A DNA stretch of 64,000 nt from VBDM01 sp035499735 (GTDB lineage Bacteria; Pseudomonadota; Gammaproteobacteria; Burkholderiales; SG8-39). The position numbers and the translations under genes were made by a program. The stretch spans positions 186,001 through 250,000 of the forward strand of contig DATJYC010000051.1 of NCBI GenBank assembly GCA_035499735.1, read 5' to 3'. Numbering within the stretch: position 1 is the stretch's first letter; each line of letters starts with the position of its first letter. Of this stretch, positions 17,865-27,674 are shown in pieces. The notes under the pieces were generated by a model. The model was not told the DNA's origin and made no database searches. It saw only the letters and a program-made list of their open reading frames with translations.

Positions 17865-20800
17865 GTGACTCGTAGACGCTTTCGCATCGTCCTCGCCTTG
17901 TGCTGCGCGGGTCTTGCCGGCCAGGCGGTTTCGCAGCAGCCCGGAATCCAGTTCCTGAGGTCCTGGCAGCCCGTCGAAGGCGGCCCCGTCTCGGAATTGA
18001 GCGGGATGGCCGTCGCCGTCGACGGCACGGTACTGTTCGTCGAGCGTGACCGGGGCGCCCTGTGGCGCGTGGAGGGCGCGTCGTCCAAGCCGACCGAGCT
18101 CGCCGGCAGCGGCCGGCCATTCAGCTCGAAAAAGCTGGGTGGCATCGCCCTGCTGGGCGAGGGCCGGGTCGCGGTGGCGAACACGAGCAACGACACCATC
18201 GTGATCCTCGATGATCAGGGGCGCGCCGTGCGAGTCTTCGCCGGCGGCGGCCACGGCTACGGGGAGCTGAAAGATCCCGAAGGGCTCGCATTCTCGTCGC
18301 GCAAGCGCCTATACGTCGCGGACCGGAGCAACAGCCGGATAGCCGTGTATTCCGAGGATGGGGTCTTTCTCGACGCGATCGGCGGCGACCCAGCAACCGC
18401 GCCGCAGAAGCCTGTACAGGTCGCGGTGGACGGCGCGGAGCGCGTCTACGTTCTCGAGGACGTGGGGCCGGGGCGCCTCTCGGTCTACAGCTACTCCGGG
18501 AAATTGCTCAAGCGCCTGAGCGCCGAGTCGTTCGCGGGAAGCCGCGCCGCCCGTTGGCGGGCGCTCGCCGCGGACCAGACCGGCAGGGTCTTCCTCGCCG
18601 ACCGCGCGAACGGCAATATCGTCGAGCTCGACTGGGAGCAGGCGAAGGCGACCCGCCGCTTCGGCAGCCCGGGAAGCGGGCGCGGGCAGTTCTCCGAGGT
18701 CGGCGCGCTCGCCCTCAACGGGCGCGAGCTCGCGATCGCGGACCTCGGCAACAAGAAGATCGAGTACTTCAGCGTTCCCGAGGGGAAGGGAGTGGTCCCG
18801 CAGGTCGCGCGGCTGGCGAGCGTGCGCCGGGCCAGCACGCTGACGCTCGACTGCGAGCGCGCCTATGCGCTCGAGGGCGGCGACATCCTGTGCCTACAGC
18901 GCGGCAAGGTCTCGCGGCTGGATTCAGGCGGCAAGCCGAAGCTCGAATTCGCGGGGAGAATCGACAAGCCGCGCACCGCGGCCGCGGACGCCCGCGAAGT
19001 CGCGATCGCCGACGGCGACAGCGTGAAGGTGTTCGGGCACGACGGCAAACTCCACTTCACGGTAGGGCGCAGCGGCTCGCGCGACGGCGAGTTCGACGAG
19101 ATCGGGGGCGTGCACCTCGCCGACTATCTGTACGTCGCCGATACGGACAATCACCGGGTGCAGATGTTCACGCGCGACGGGATCTTCGTGAACAAGCTCG
19201 TCGACGCGCAGCGGCTCTCGAAACCGGTCGCCGTCGTGACGGACTCGGTCGGCAACATCTACGTCGCCGACGCGGCGAGCAAGACGGTCCAAGTGTACTC
19301 GTCCAAGCTCGAATGGCGATTTTCGGTCGCGGGGGAGCCGATCCCCTACCGCGCGATCTACGGGCTGGCGGTCGACAGCGAGGACAGGCTGTACGTGTCC
19401 TCCGCAACGGAGCAGGGAAAGCAGCGTGTCGAGGTCTCCTACGGCGGATACGGCGAATTCTCGTTCGCCGCGTACCGCAGCCCGCAGATTGAGCCCACGG
19501 CGTCGGTCACCTTCTCCGCGCCGCCGGCGGCCTACTCCTTCGCGCTGTTCGATGCCGACCGAAAAGAGCTCGCGATATACCACTATCTCCAGCCGCTCCC
19601 GCGAGTCGGCGGCGTCGCGGTGCTCGGCGAGCCGGGCAAGGTCCGCCTCACCTGGCTCAAGTCGACTGCCCGCTACGTCTCCGGGTACCGCGTCTACGCC
19701 GCCGCAGCAAAAGACGGGCCCTACGAGCTCGCTCTTGAAACGCAGGCCGCAGAAGCCTCGCTTGGCGCCGAAGCCGCCGGCCGCTTCCTCGACTACCGCG
19801 TGGGCGCGCGCAGCAATTTTGGCATCGACGGCGAGCTCTCGGCCCCGGTCGAAGACGTCTTCCGCCTCGGGTATCGCGAGTTCGAGGCCGGCCGCAACGA
19901 GCCTGCCCTCGCGGCGTTCACGCGCGCGGCACAGGCCTCGCCCGATCACGCCGCGGCAGTGGAGTATCGGGGCCGGACCCTGCTCGCAATGGGCCGCTAC
20001 GACGCGGCCGTCGCCCAGTTCCAGGACCTCTCGCGCCGTCCCGGCAGGGAGATCGCGGGGCGCCTGCTCGAAGCCAAGGCGCTGGCTGCCTCCGGCGACA
20101 TCCTGGGGGCCCGCTCGGCCGTCGAGCGCGCGATCGCAGCCGATCAGGCGAACGCGGAGACTTACGCGCTTTGCGGGGATCTCGGGCTGCAGCTGGGCGA
20201 CGCGTCCGGCGCCGCGAGCTGCGTCGAAAAGGCTCTGGCGCGCGATCCCAAGAACGCCACGGCGCGCGCCATTCTGGGCGAGTCGTACGTGCGGCTCGGG
20301 GCGGTGGACAAGGGCATCGCCGAGCTCGACCGCGCCTGCGCCGCGAGCCCGGCGGAGACGGCGAACTGGCTTCGCGCCGGCGCGGTGCTGTTGTCGCTCG
20401 GGCGGCCGCGCGAGGCGCTGGAACGCTACAACAAGGCGCTTGCCACCGCGCCCCGGAGCACCGAGGCCCTGATTGCGGCGGCGAACACGCACCTGGCTCT
20501 GGGCGAGTTCGACCAGGCGCGGACCATTGCGCTGTCGATGGCGGGCAGTCCGACCGAAGAAAGCGTCGGGCAGTACGTGCTCGGACGGATCGCCATCGCG
20601 CAGGGCAAGCACGAGGAAGCTGTGATCGCGCTCTCGCGCGCGACGCGGCTGAACGCCAGGAACGGAGCGGCCTGGGCCGCGCTCGCCGACGCCTATCTGG
20701 CGTTGAAGGACGAGCGCAAGGCGCGCGAGGCCCTGGCCAAGGCGGCGGCGCTGCCCGACGCTGGCGGCGACGTCTTCAAGCGGCTCGCCGAGCTCGAGAC

Positions 20801-22787
20801 GCGCGAGGGAAGGCACGCGCAGGCGCTCGCCGCCCTGGAGCGGGCCGTGGCGCTCGCGCCGGCCGACGCCGGGCTGCGCGTGGCGCAGGCGCAGTCCTAC
20901 GCGGCGCTGGGGCGCTGGCAGGAATCGGGCAAGGCCGCGCGCGAAGCGCAGAAGCTCGCCCCCAAGAGCGTCGAGCCGCTGCTGCTCGCCGCGAACGCGG
21001 CGTACCGGCAGGGCAAGAGCGGCGAGGCGATCCAGACGCTCAAGCGCGCGCTGGAGCTGCAGCCGGACTCCTACGAGGTGAACTACCGCCTGGGGCTGAG
21101 CCTTGCGGACAATCGCAGCTACGACGAGGCGCTCGGCTTCCTGGAGAAGGCCTCGCGCATCGACGACAAGGCCGACGCGCCGCACCTCGCCATCGCCGAG
21201 GTCCAGCTCGAGCGGCGCGCCTTCGACCCCGCCATCGCGGAGCTGACTCTCGCCGCCAAGCTCAACCCGAGCGAGCCGAACCAGCGGCTTCTCGCCGGGG
21301 CGTACGACCAGAAGAAGAAGGCGCTCTCCGGGACCACCGCGCGCCCGCGCATCGAGGACCTGCGCCTGGAGCGCATGTTCGTCGCGGCCCACAAGCAATA
21401 CGCCAACGAGAAGATCGGGTCGGTGAAGGTGCGCAACGACACCGCCGACGACTACAAGAATCTGCGCGTGTCGTTCTTCATCAAGGAGTACATGGATTTC
21501 CCGGTCAACCGCGACATCGCCGAGCTCAAGGCGAAGTCCGTCGTCGAGGTGCCGCTGAACGCGACGTTCAACGGCAAGATTCTCGGCATCGACGAGGACA
21601 CCCGCGTCCTCGCGATCGTGTCGCTCGGCACCGCCGACAGCCGAGAGGGCACGCAGGACATCACCCAGGCCGTGACCCTCTACGGAAAGAACGCGATTCT
21701 CTGGGCGAACGGGGACATGGTGGGCTCGTTCGTCACGCCGCGCGACGACACGCTGAGGAATTTCGTGCGCGAGGCCACGAACCGCTACGCGCCGCCCCCG
21801 CAGGACGCGCTCAACCGACCGCTCGCGCTCGCGGCGACCGTGTACAACATCCTGAGCGCGCAGGGCCTGCGCTACCAGGCCGACCCGAACACGCCCTTCT
21901 CCAGAGTGGCCGCCGACCAGGTCGACTACGTGCAGTTCCCGCGGGAGACGCTGCGCCTGAAGAGCGGCGACTGCGATGATCTTTCGGTGCTGCTCGCCGC
22001 CGCTTACGAGAACCTCGGGATCGAAACCGCGTTGATCGACGTCCCCGGTCATCTGTTCCTCATGTTCCGGACGGGGGTCAAGGACGCCGACCGCGGGCAG
22101 ATCAGCCTGCAGGACGACCTGCTCGTGGTGCGCGACGGAGAGATCTGGATACCGGTGGAAGCCACGCTGATCGCGACCTCCTTCTCCGAGGCGTGGGCTG
22201 AAGGCGGCCGCAAATACCACGAGGCCGAGGCGAAGAAGCAGCTCAAGGTGCTCTCGCTGCGCCAGGCCTGGGAGAAGTACCCGCCGGTCACCCTCGCGCC
22301 GGCGACGTTCGGCATCGAAGTGCCCACGGGCGAGCGCGCAAGCCGTCTCAACGAGCGCGAGCTGCGGCTGCTCATCGCGAGGCGCCTCGAGCGCGAGGTC
22401 CAGCCCTACCGTCAGCTCCTCGCGGCCAACCCCAAGGACGAGGACGCGCGGCTGCAGATCGGCAACATCTACGGGCGCAACGGCGCGACCGACGTGGCGC
22501 TGAAGGAGTTCGAGGCGATTCTCGCCGGCAACCCCCGCAACGCCGCGGCGCTCAACAACCGCGGCAACCTGTACTACGATCGCGGCGACTATGAGCGCGC
22601 GCTCGAGTCGTACCGCTTTGCGGAGGAAGTCGACGCCGCAGACGCCGGCATTCGAGTCAATACCGCGCTCGCCTACTACCGGCTCGGCAAGCTCGCCGAG
22701 GCGCAGGCGAAGTACCGCGAGGCAACGAAGCTGCAGAAGGAAATGGGGAATCAGTACCGGGCTCTTGCGAAGGTTCTGGGCAACTAG
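17865..22787 (+). CDS. Large exported NHL-propeller / FN3 / TPR / transglutaminase-like protein
   Basis: A 1640-residue protein starting at GTG 17865, five bases after GGGAGGAA, with a Sec signal peptide ending near AVSQ. Residues 40-490 hold NHL/beta-propeller repeats (LYVADRSNSRIAVYSEDG, YVADTDNHRVQMFTRDG). Residues 580-665 look like a fibronectin type III domain (VRLTWLKSTARYVSGYRVY). Residues 660-1150 are about a dozen TPR units. Residues 1160-1255 form an Ig-like strand-rich part. Residues 1290-1440 are transglutaminase-like, with Cys1370 in SGDCDDLS and His1396 in VPGHLFLMF; the third residue appears to be Glu1432 (WIPVEAT) where Asp is usual. More TPRs follow at the end. It probably works in the periplasm as a scaffold or peptidase-like factor. 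The following TPR gene is probably its partner. I do not know a described function. Confidence 0.85.
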   Translation: MTRRRFRIVLALCCAGLAGQAVSQQPGIQFLRSWQPVEGGPVSELSGMAVAVDGTVLFVERDRGALWRVEGASSKPTELAGSGRPFSSKKLGGIALLGEGRVAVANTSNDTIVILDDQGRAVRVFAGGGHGYGELKDPEGLAFSSRKRLYVADRSNSRIAVYSEDGVFLDAIGGDPATAPQKPVQVAVDGAERVYVLEDVGPGRLSVYSYSGKLLKRLSAESFAGSRAARWRALAADQTGRVFLADRANGNIVELDWEQAKATRRFGSPGSGRGQFSEVGALALNGRELAIADLGNKKIEYFSVPEGKGVVPQVARLASVRRASTLTLDCERAYALEGGDILCLQRGKVSRLDSGGKPKLEFAGRIDKPRTAAADAREVAIADGDSVKVFGHDGKLHFTVGRSGSRDGEFDEIGGVHLADYLYVADTDNHRVQMFTRDGIFVNKLVDAQRLSKPVAVVTDSVGNIYVADAASKTVQVYSSKLEWRFSVAGEPIPYRAIYGLAVDSEDRLYVSSATEQGKQRVEVSYGGYGEFSFAAYRSPQIEPTASVTFSAPPAAYSFALFDADRKELAIYHYLQPLPRVGGVAVLGEPGKVRLTWLKSTARYVSGYRVYAAAAKDGPYELALETQAAEASLGAEAAGRFLDYRVGARSNFGIDGELSAPVEDVFRLGYREFEAGRNEPALAAFTRAAQASPDHAAAVEYRGRTLLAMGRYDAAVAQFQDLSRRPGREIAGRLLEAKALAASGDILGARSAVERAIAADQANAETYALCGDLGLQLGDASGAASCVEKALARDPKNATARAILGESYVRLGAVDKGIAELDRACAASPAETANWLRAGAVLLSLGRPREALERYNKALATAPRSTEALIAAANTHLALGEFDQARTIALSMAGSPTEESVGQYVLGRIAIAQGKHEEAVIALSRATRLNARNGAAWAALADAYLALKDERKAREALAKAAALPDAGGDVFKRLAELETREGRHAQALAALERAVALAPADAGLRVAQAQSYAALGRWQESGKAAREAQKLAPKSVEPLLLAANAAYRQGKSGEAIQTLKRALELQPDSYEVNYRLGLSLADNRSYDEALGFLEKASRIDDKADAPHLAIAEVQLERRAFDPAIAELTLAAKLNPSEPNQRLLAGAYDQKKKALSGTTARPRIEDLRLERMFVAAHKQYANEKIGSVKVRNDTADDYKNLRVSFFIKEYMDFPVNRDIAELKAKSVVEVPLNATFNGKILGIDEDTRVLAIVSLGTADSREGTQDITQAVTLYGKNAILWANGDMVGSFVTPRDDTLRNFVREATNRYAPPPQDALNRPLALAATVYNILSAQGLRYQADPNTPFSRVAADQVDYVQFPRETLRLKSGDCDDLSVLLAAAYENLGIETALIDVPGHLFLMFRTGVKDADRGQISLQDDLLVVRDGEIWIPVEATLIATSFSEAWAEGGRKYHEAEAKKQLKVLSLRQAWEKYPPVTLAPATFGIEVPTGERASRLNERELRLLIARRLEREVQPYRQLLAANPKDEDARLQIGNIYGRNGATDVALKEFEAILAGNPRNAAALNNRGNLYYDRGDYERALESYRFAEEVDAADAGIRVNTALAYYRLGKLAEAQAKYREATKLQKEMGNQYRALAKVLGN

Positions 22788-22808
22788 CCGGACGAGGAGA
22801 CGACAGCC

Positions 22809-23348
22809 ATGCGCGCAAAACCGACCTTCCTGGCGCTCGCCGCGACGGCGCTTGTGCTGGGCACCCTCGCGGCCACGGCGGCTGACCCGGCGCCGTCACA
22901 AGCCTCTACCGTGCTCCAGGATGTGCTGCGCGAGGTCTGGGTGCGGCTGCAGGCGATCACTCCGCGCCAGCCCAGACGCGTCGTCACCGCGACCGCGACC
23001 GCGGGAATTCGCGGGGCCGAGGCGACCGAGTCGGAGCTGAAGCCCTACTGGAAGGGAGACCGGGAGCAGGATCCCGCCTACCGGGCCGAGCGCGAGGCGC
23101 TGCTGTCGGCGCAGGGCCTCGCCGACGCCGGCAAGTACGGCGAAGCGGCAAAGGCCTTCGATGCCTTCGTCGAGGCGCATCCCAAGAGCCCGCTCGCCCC
23201 GCAGGCGCGTTTCGGCTCCGCGCTCGCCAAGGCGGCGGCCGGAGACAAGGCCCGCGCCATCTCGGGGTTCGAGGCCTTCCTCAAGCAGAATCCCGAGCAT
23301 CCGCTGGCGCGCGACGCCGAGCGCGTACTCGCCGCGTTGCGCGCCTAG
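22809..23348 (+). CDS. Small exported TPR protein, partner of the large NHL/TPR protein
   Basis: A 179-residue protein with a signal peptide (LALAATALVLGTLAATAADP) followed by a proline/threonine-rich linker and two TPR-like helical hairpins (GKYGEAAKAFDAFVEAHPKS and DKARAISGFEAFLKQNPEHP). The repeat style resembles the C-terminal half of CpoB/YbgF, but there are no tol-pal genes nearby. It lies 21 bases after the large gene on the same strand, preceded by GACGAGGAGA. Its stop overlaps the stop of the convergent alkane hydroxylase gene. Function unknown. Confidence 0.75.
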   Translation: MRAKPTFLALAATALVLGTLAATAADPAPSQASTVLQDVLREVWVRLQAITPRQPRRVVTATATAGIRGAEATESELKPYWKGDREQDPAYRAEREALLSAQGLADAGKYGEAAKAFDAFVEAHPKSPLAPQARFGSALAKAAAGDKARAISGFEAFLKQNPEHPLARDAERVLAALRA

Positions 23349-24388
23349 CGCGGCTCCGCTTTCAGCCGCGGGTTCATCACCGCAAACCACAGGGGCGGCA
23401 CGAACGCGAGGGGCAGCATCCCGGAGTAGCCCGTGGGAAGCTGCGGGGCATCCTCGTAGTGCATCAGCGCCTGGTAGGGGCGCGAGGGGATCTCGTGGTG
23501 GTCGGAATGCCGTTGCAGGTGGATGAGGAAGGAATTGGTCAAGACCTCCGAGGCGTTCCACGAGTGGGCACGATTGAAGCGCTCGTAGGCTCCGCTCTCC
23601 AGTCGCCGCCGGGAGAGCCCGTAGTGCTGCACGTAGTTCACGGCTTCGAGCAGGGTAAAGGCCATCCAGCTCTGCGCCACGAAAAGCAGCGCCGCCAAGG
23701 GCCCCCACGTTAGCCCGAATGCCGCGGCGATTAGGAGCGGAAGTATCGTGAACCACAGCATCTGGTTGCGCCAGCCGAGGAATCGCAGGCCGTGGCGGCG
23801 AAGCCGCTCAGCCTCCAGCTTCCAGGCGCTCACCCAGCTGCCGGCGAGCGTACGGGGGTAAAAAGCGTAGAAGCTCTCGCCGAGCCGAGCGGACGCGGGA
23901 TCCTCGGGGGTCGCGACGCGCACGTGATGGCCGCGGTTGTGCTCGATGAAGAAGTGGCCGTAGCACACCGCGGTCAGCAGCGCCTTTGCAAGCAGCTGAT
24001 CGAATTTCGAGCGCGCGTGGCCTAGCTCGTGCGCAAAGGTGATGCCCTGAGCCCCGGTGACGAAGCCCACCGAAAGCATGAGGCCCAGAGCCTGCACGGG
24101 CGTCAGGTCCCCGCGGCCCACGATCCAGGCGCCCCAGACGATGAGCGAGAGGTCGAGCGTGGCACAAACGTAAAGGATCGCCCTGTAGAAGCCCTGCCGC
24201 TCGAGCGCAGGCAGCGCGTCGGGCGCGGGGTTGACGCGGTCCCTGCCGACGACAAGGTCGAGCAGGCCGATCGCGACGATGCCGTAGATCAGGGTGGCGA
24301 AATTGCTTCCGGCCAAGTAGCCGAGGACCGGCGACGCAGGAAGCGTCAGCGCGATCAGGAAGCGGTATTGGCGGAATGCAGTCGGCAT
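23345..24388 (-). CDS. alkB: AlkB-type alkane 1-monooxygenase (membrane di-iron)
   Basis: A 347-residue integral-membrane hydroxylase with all AlkB histidine boxes: HELGH (120-124), EHNRGHH (149-155), NYVQHYGL (251-258) and LQRHSDHH (291-298), eight or more histidines that bind the di-iron centre. Six membrane helices are visible. The NYVQHYGL element is the AlkB signature that separates it from ordinary desaturases. It hydroxylates the terminal carbon of n-alkanes using electrons from rubredoxin. It is somewhat shorter than the Pseudomonas GPo1 enzyme (about 400). No rubredoxin or rubredoxin reductase is encoded in the window. Xylene-monooxygenase-like activity is a less likely alternative. 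Confidence 0.88.
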   Translation of the reverse strand: MPTAFRQYRFLIALTLPASPVLGYLAGSNFATLIYGIVAIGLLDLVVGRDRVNPAPDALPALERQGFYRAILYVCATLDLSLIVWGAWIVGRGDLTPVQALGLMLSVGFVTGAQGITFAHELGHARSKFDQLLAKALLTAVCYGHFFIEHNRGHHVRVATPEDPASARLGESFYAFYPRTLAGSWVSAWKLEAERLRRHGLRFLGWRNQMLWFTILPLLIAAAFGLTWGPLAALLFVAQSWMAFTLLEAVNYVQHYGLSRRRLESGAYERFNRAHSWNASEVLTNSFLIHLQRHSDHHEIPSRPYQALMHYEDAPQLPTGYSGMLPLAFVPPLWFAVMNPRLKAEPR

Positions 24389-24405
24389 GGAAGGCGCTCC
24401 ATGCG

Positions 24406-27400
24406 CTACATGTTACGCCGGTACTGCCCGCCGACCTCGAACAGCGCCCCGGTGATCTGCCCGAGCGAGCAGGCGCGCACTGCGTCCATGAGCACGGCGA
24501 ACACGTTCTCGTTGTGGATGACCGCCTGCCGGAGGCGCTCGAGCATGGGCCCGGATTCCTCTTTGTGGGCCGTGTGAAATTCGGCGAGGCGCCTGAGCTG
24601 CGACCGCTTCTCCTCCTCGGTCGAGCGGATGAGGTCGAGCTTGTGCGGAACCGGGTCCCCTTTTGGATTGCGGAAAGTGTTCACGCCCACTATGGGGTAG
24701 GAGCCGTCGTGCTTGCGGTGCTCGTACGTGAGCGACTCCTCCTGGATCTTGCCGCGCTGGTAACCGGTCTCCATCGCTCCGAGCACCCCACCGCGCTCGG
24801 CGATCGCATCGAACTCCCTGAGCACCGCCTCCTCGACGAGGTCGGTGAGCTCGTCGATGATGAAGCTGCCCTGGTTTGGATTCTCGTTCTTCGCCAGCCC
24901 CCACTCCTTGTTGACGATCAACTGGATCGCCATGGCGCGGCGCACCGACTCCTCGGTCGGCGTGGTGATCGCCTCGTCATAGGCGTTGGTGTGCAGGGAA
25001 TTGGTGTTGTCGTAGATCGAGATCAGCGCCTGCAGCGTAGTGCGGATGTCGTTGAAGGCGATCTCCTGCGCGTGCAGCGACCGGCCGGAGGTCTGCGAGT
25101 GGAACTTGAGCTTCTGGCTGCGCTCGTTCGCCCCGTACCTGTCGCGCATCGCCACCGCCCAGATGCGCCGCGCTACGCGGCCCAGCACCGCGTACTCCGG
25201 CTCCATGCCGTAGCTGAAGAAGAACGAGAGGTTGGGCGCGAAGTCATCGATCTTCATGCCGCGCGCGAGATAGGCCTCGACGAAGGTGAAGCCGTTCGCA
25301 AGGGTGAAGGCGAGCTGCGAGATCGGATTCGCGCCGGCTTCGGCGATGTGGTAGCCGGAGATCGACGCCGAGTAGAAATTGCGCACGTCGTGGCCGACGA
25401 AATACTCCTGGATGTCGCCCATCACCTTGAGCGAGAACTCGGTCGAGAAGATGCAGGTGTTCTGGCCCTGGTCTTCCTTGAGGATGTCCGCCTGGACCGT
25501 GCCGCGGACCGTCGAGAGCGTCCGCGCCTTGACCCCTTCGCGCTCCTGCGCCGTGGGCATGCGGCCGAGGCGCTCCAGCTGCTGGTCGATCGCGGTGTTG
25601 AGGAACATCGCCAGGATCGTCGGCGCGGGCCCGTTGATGGTCATCGAGACGCTGGTCGCGGGATCGCACAGGTCGAAGCCGGCGTAGAGCGCCTTCATGT
25701 CGTCGAGCGTCGCGATGGAGACGCCGGAGTTTCCGACCTTGCCGTAGATGTCCGGACGGGAGTCGGGGTCGAACCCGTACAGCGTCACCGAGTCGAAGGC
25801 GGTCGAGAGCCGCTTCGCCGGCATGTCCTTCGAAAGCAGGTGAAAGCGGCGATTGGTGCGGAAGGCGTCGCCTTCGCCCGCGAACATGCGCGTCGGATCC
25901 TCGTTCTCCCGCTTGAAGGCAAACACGCCGGAAGTGAACGGAAAGAACCCCGGCAGGTTCTCCCGCAGGCGCCAGCGGAGGATCTCGCCGTGGTCCTCGA
26001 AGCGCGGCAGCGCCACCTTGGGCACCCGGGTCCCGGAAAGGGAGACCGACCCGAGGCGCGTGCGGATCTCCCGGTCGCGCACCCTGACGACCTGCTCGTC
26101 GCCCGCGTAGCTGCTTCGCGTTTCCGGCCAATCCTCGAGGAGCCGCTTGGAATTCGCGTCGAGCTCGCGGCTCTTCCGCTCGATCAACGGCTCCAGCCCG
26201 GAGGTGTCGCTCCCGGCCTCGGCAAGCATGGCCCTTGCGCCGACGAGCTGCTGGCGCTCGCGCGCCAGCCGCGACTGCTCCGCCGCCCTTGTGTGGTAGC
26301 GGCGGACCGTCTCTGCGACCTCCGCGAGATAGCGGCTGCGCGCGGGCGGCACGATCGCGCTTTTCCCCGACGAGGCCCGCGACCTCGCCGGGGGAAGCGT
26401 GGCCGGACCCGCCTTCAGTCCGTGCTCGACAAGCGCCGGCAGGATGCCCTGATAGAGCGCCGTGACGCCGTCGTCGTTGAAGCGCGACGCGATCGTTCCG
26501 TAGACGGGCATCTCTTCGGGAGAGCGGTCGAAGAGCTTGCGGTTGCGCTGGTATTGCTTGCGCACGTCGCGCAGCGCGTCTTCGGCCCCCCTGCGATCGA
26601 ACTTGTTGATGGCGACGAAGTCGGCGAAGTCGAGCATGTCGATCTTCTCGAGCTGGCTCGCTGCGCCGTACTCGGGAGTCATGACGTAGAGCGAGGCATC
26701 GACCAGCGGAACAATGGCCGAGTCGCCCTGGCCGATCCCCGAGGTCTCGACCAGCACCAGCCCGAATCCGGCGATCTTGCAGGCGGCGATCACCTCGGGA
26801 AGGTTCTTCGCCACCTCGCCTTGACCGCCGCGCGTCGCAAGCGAGCGCATGAAGACCCGCCCCCCTCCGATCGCGTTCATTCGTATGCGGTCGCCGAGCA
26901 GGGCGCCGCCGGACTTGCGGCGTGAAGGATCGACTGCGAGCACCGCGACGTCTACGCGGTCGTTCTGGTCCAGCCTGAAGCGCCGCACCAGCTCGTCGGT
27001 GAGCGAGGACTTGCCCGAGCCGCCCGTGCCGGTCACGCCCAGTGCAGGCACGGAAGCCGTATCCGCATCGTGGAGGATCTGCGTGCGCAGCGGCGGGTCC
27101 GCAGTACCCGCCTCGAGCGCGGTCAGGAGTCGCGCCAGCGCGCGCCGGTCTCCGCGCCTCACTGCGGCAAGGTCCCGCGGGGCATGCCGCGACAGGTCCT
27201 CGTCGCAGCGCGCGAGCATGTCGTTGATCATGCCCTGCAGCCCCATCTTCTGGCCGTCTTCCGGAGAGTAGATCCGCTCGACCCCGTAGCCCTGCAGCTC
27301 GCGGATCTCGTCGGCGACGATCACCCCGCCTCCGCCGCCGAACACCTTGATGTTCTCCCCGCCGCGGGCGTGCAGCATGTCGAGCAGGTACTTGAAGTAT

Positions 27401-27651
27401 TCGACGTGGCCGCCCTGGTAGGAGGACACCGCGATGCCCTGCACGTCCTCCTCGAGCGCGGCGGTCACGACCTCCTCGACCGAGCGGTTATGGCCGAGGT
27501 GGATGACCTCGCAGCCGCTCGCCTGGAGCATGCGCCGGACGATGTTGATCGATGCGTCGTGGCCGTCGAACAGCGACGCGGCGGTCACAAAGCGGATCTT
27601 GTTTCTCGCCTTGTATTCGTTCTGCCGGGAAACGGCGCTCAGATCGGTCAT
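24406..27651 (-). CDS. icmF: Fused isobutyryl-CoA mutase (B12-dependent)
   Basis: A 1081-residue fusion of three parts. Residues 20-150 are the cobalamin-binding Rossmann domain with DGHDAS (His31 is the lower cobalt ligand) and the glycine-rich VFGGGGGVI. Residues 200-420 are a MeaB-like GTPase with P-loop GTGGSGKSS (208-216). Residues 530-1081 form the acyl-CoA mutase barrel. RMFAGEG (Phe590) matches the phenylalanine that, as I recall, marks isobutyryl- over methylmalonyl-CoA mutases. It interconverts isobutyryl-CoA and n-butyryl-CoA, and relatives also accept isovaleryl/pivalyl-CoA, which fits the leucine-degradation genes in this window. A palindromic operator overlaps its promoter. Confidence 0.93.
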   Translation of the reverse strand: MTDLSAVSRQNEYKARNKIRFVTAASLFDGHDASINIVRRMLQASGCEVIHLGHNRSVEEVVTAALEEDVQGIAVSSYQGGHVEYFKYLLDMLHARGGENIKVFGGGGGVIVADEIRELQGYGVERIYSPEDGQKMGLQGMINDMLARCDEDLSRHAPRDLAAVRRGDRRALARLLTALEAGTADPPLRTQILHDADTASVPALGVTGTGGSGKSSLTDELVRRFRLDQNDRVDVAVLAVDPSRRKSGGALLGDRIRMNAIGGGRVFMRSLATRGGQGEVAKNLPEVIAACKIAGFGLVLVETSGIGQGDSAIVPLVDASLYVMTPEYGAASQLEKIDMLDFADFVAINKFDRRGAEDALRDVRKQYQRNRKLFDRSPEEMPVYGTIASRFNDDGVTALYQGILPALVEHGLKAGPATLPPARSRASSGKSAIVPPARSRYLAEVAETVRRYHTRAAEQSRLARERQQLVGARAMLAEAGSDTSGLEPLIERKSRELDANSKRLLEDWPETRSSYAGDEQVVRVRDREIRTRLGSVSLSGTRVPKVALPRFEDHGEILRWRLRENLPGFFPFTSGVFAFKRENEDPTRMFAGEGDAFRTNRRFHLLSKDMPAKRLSTAFDSVTLYGFDPDSRPDIYGKVGNSGVSIATLDDMKALYAGFDLCDPATSVSMTINGPAPTILAMFLNTAIDQQLERLGRMPTAQEREGVKARTLSTVRGTVQADILKEDQGQNTCIFSTEFSLKVMGDIQEYFVGHDVRNFYSASISGYHIAEAGANPISQLAFTLANGFTFVEAYLARGMKIDDFAPNLSFFFSYGMEPEYAVLGRVARRIWAVAMRDRYGANERSQKLKFHSQTSGRSLHAQEIAFNDIRTTLQALISIYDNTNSLHTNAYDEAITTPTEESVRRAMAIQLIVNKEWGLAKNENPNQGSFIIDELTDLVEEAVLREFDAIAERGGVLGAMETGYQRGKIQEESLTYEHRKHDGSYPIVGVNTFRNPKGDPVPHKLDLIRSTEEEKRSQLRRLAEFHTAHKEESGPMLERLRQAVIHNENVFAVLMDAVRACSLGQITGALFEVGGQYRRNM

Positions 27652-27674
27652 GGTCCCACTCCAAGCGGGAGGCT

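Noticed and set aside
18924..22220. Open frame of about 1100 codons on the minus strand, opposite the NHL/TPR gene
   Set aside because: It mirrors a well-supported gene with clear domains. Its residues (many Arg, Val, His, Asp and no recognisable motif) are what an antisense frame of GC-rich codons gives.
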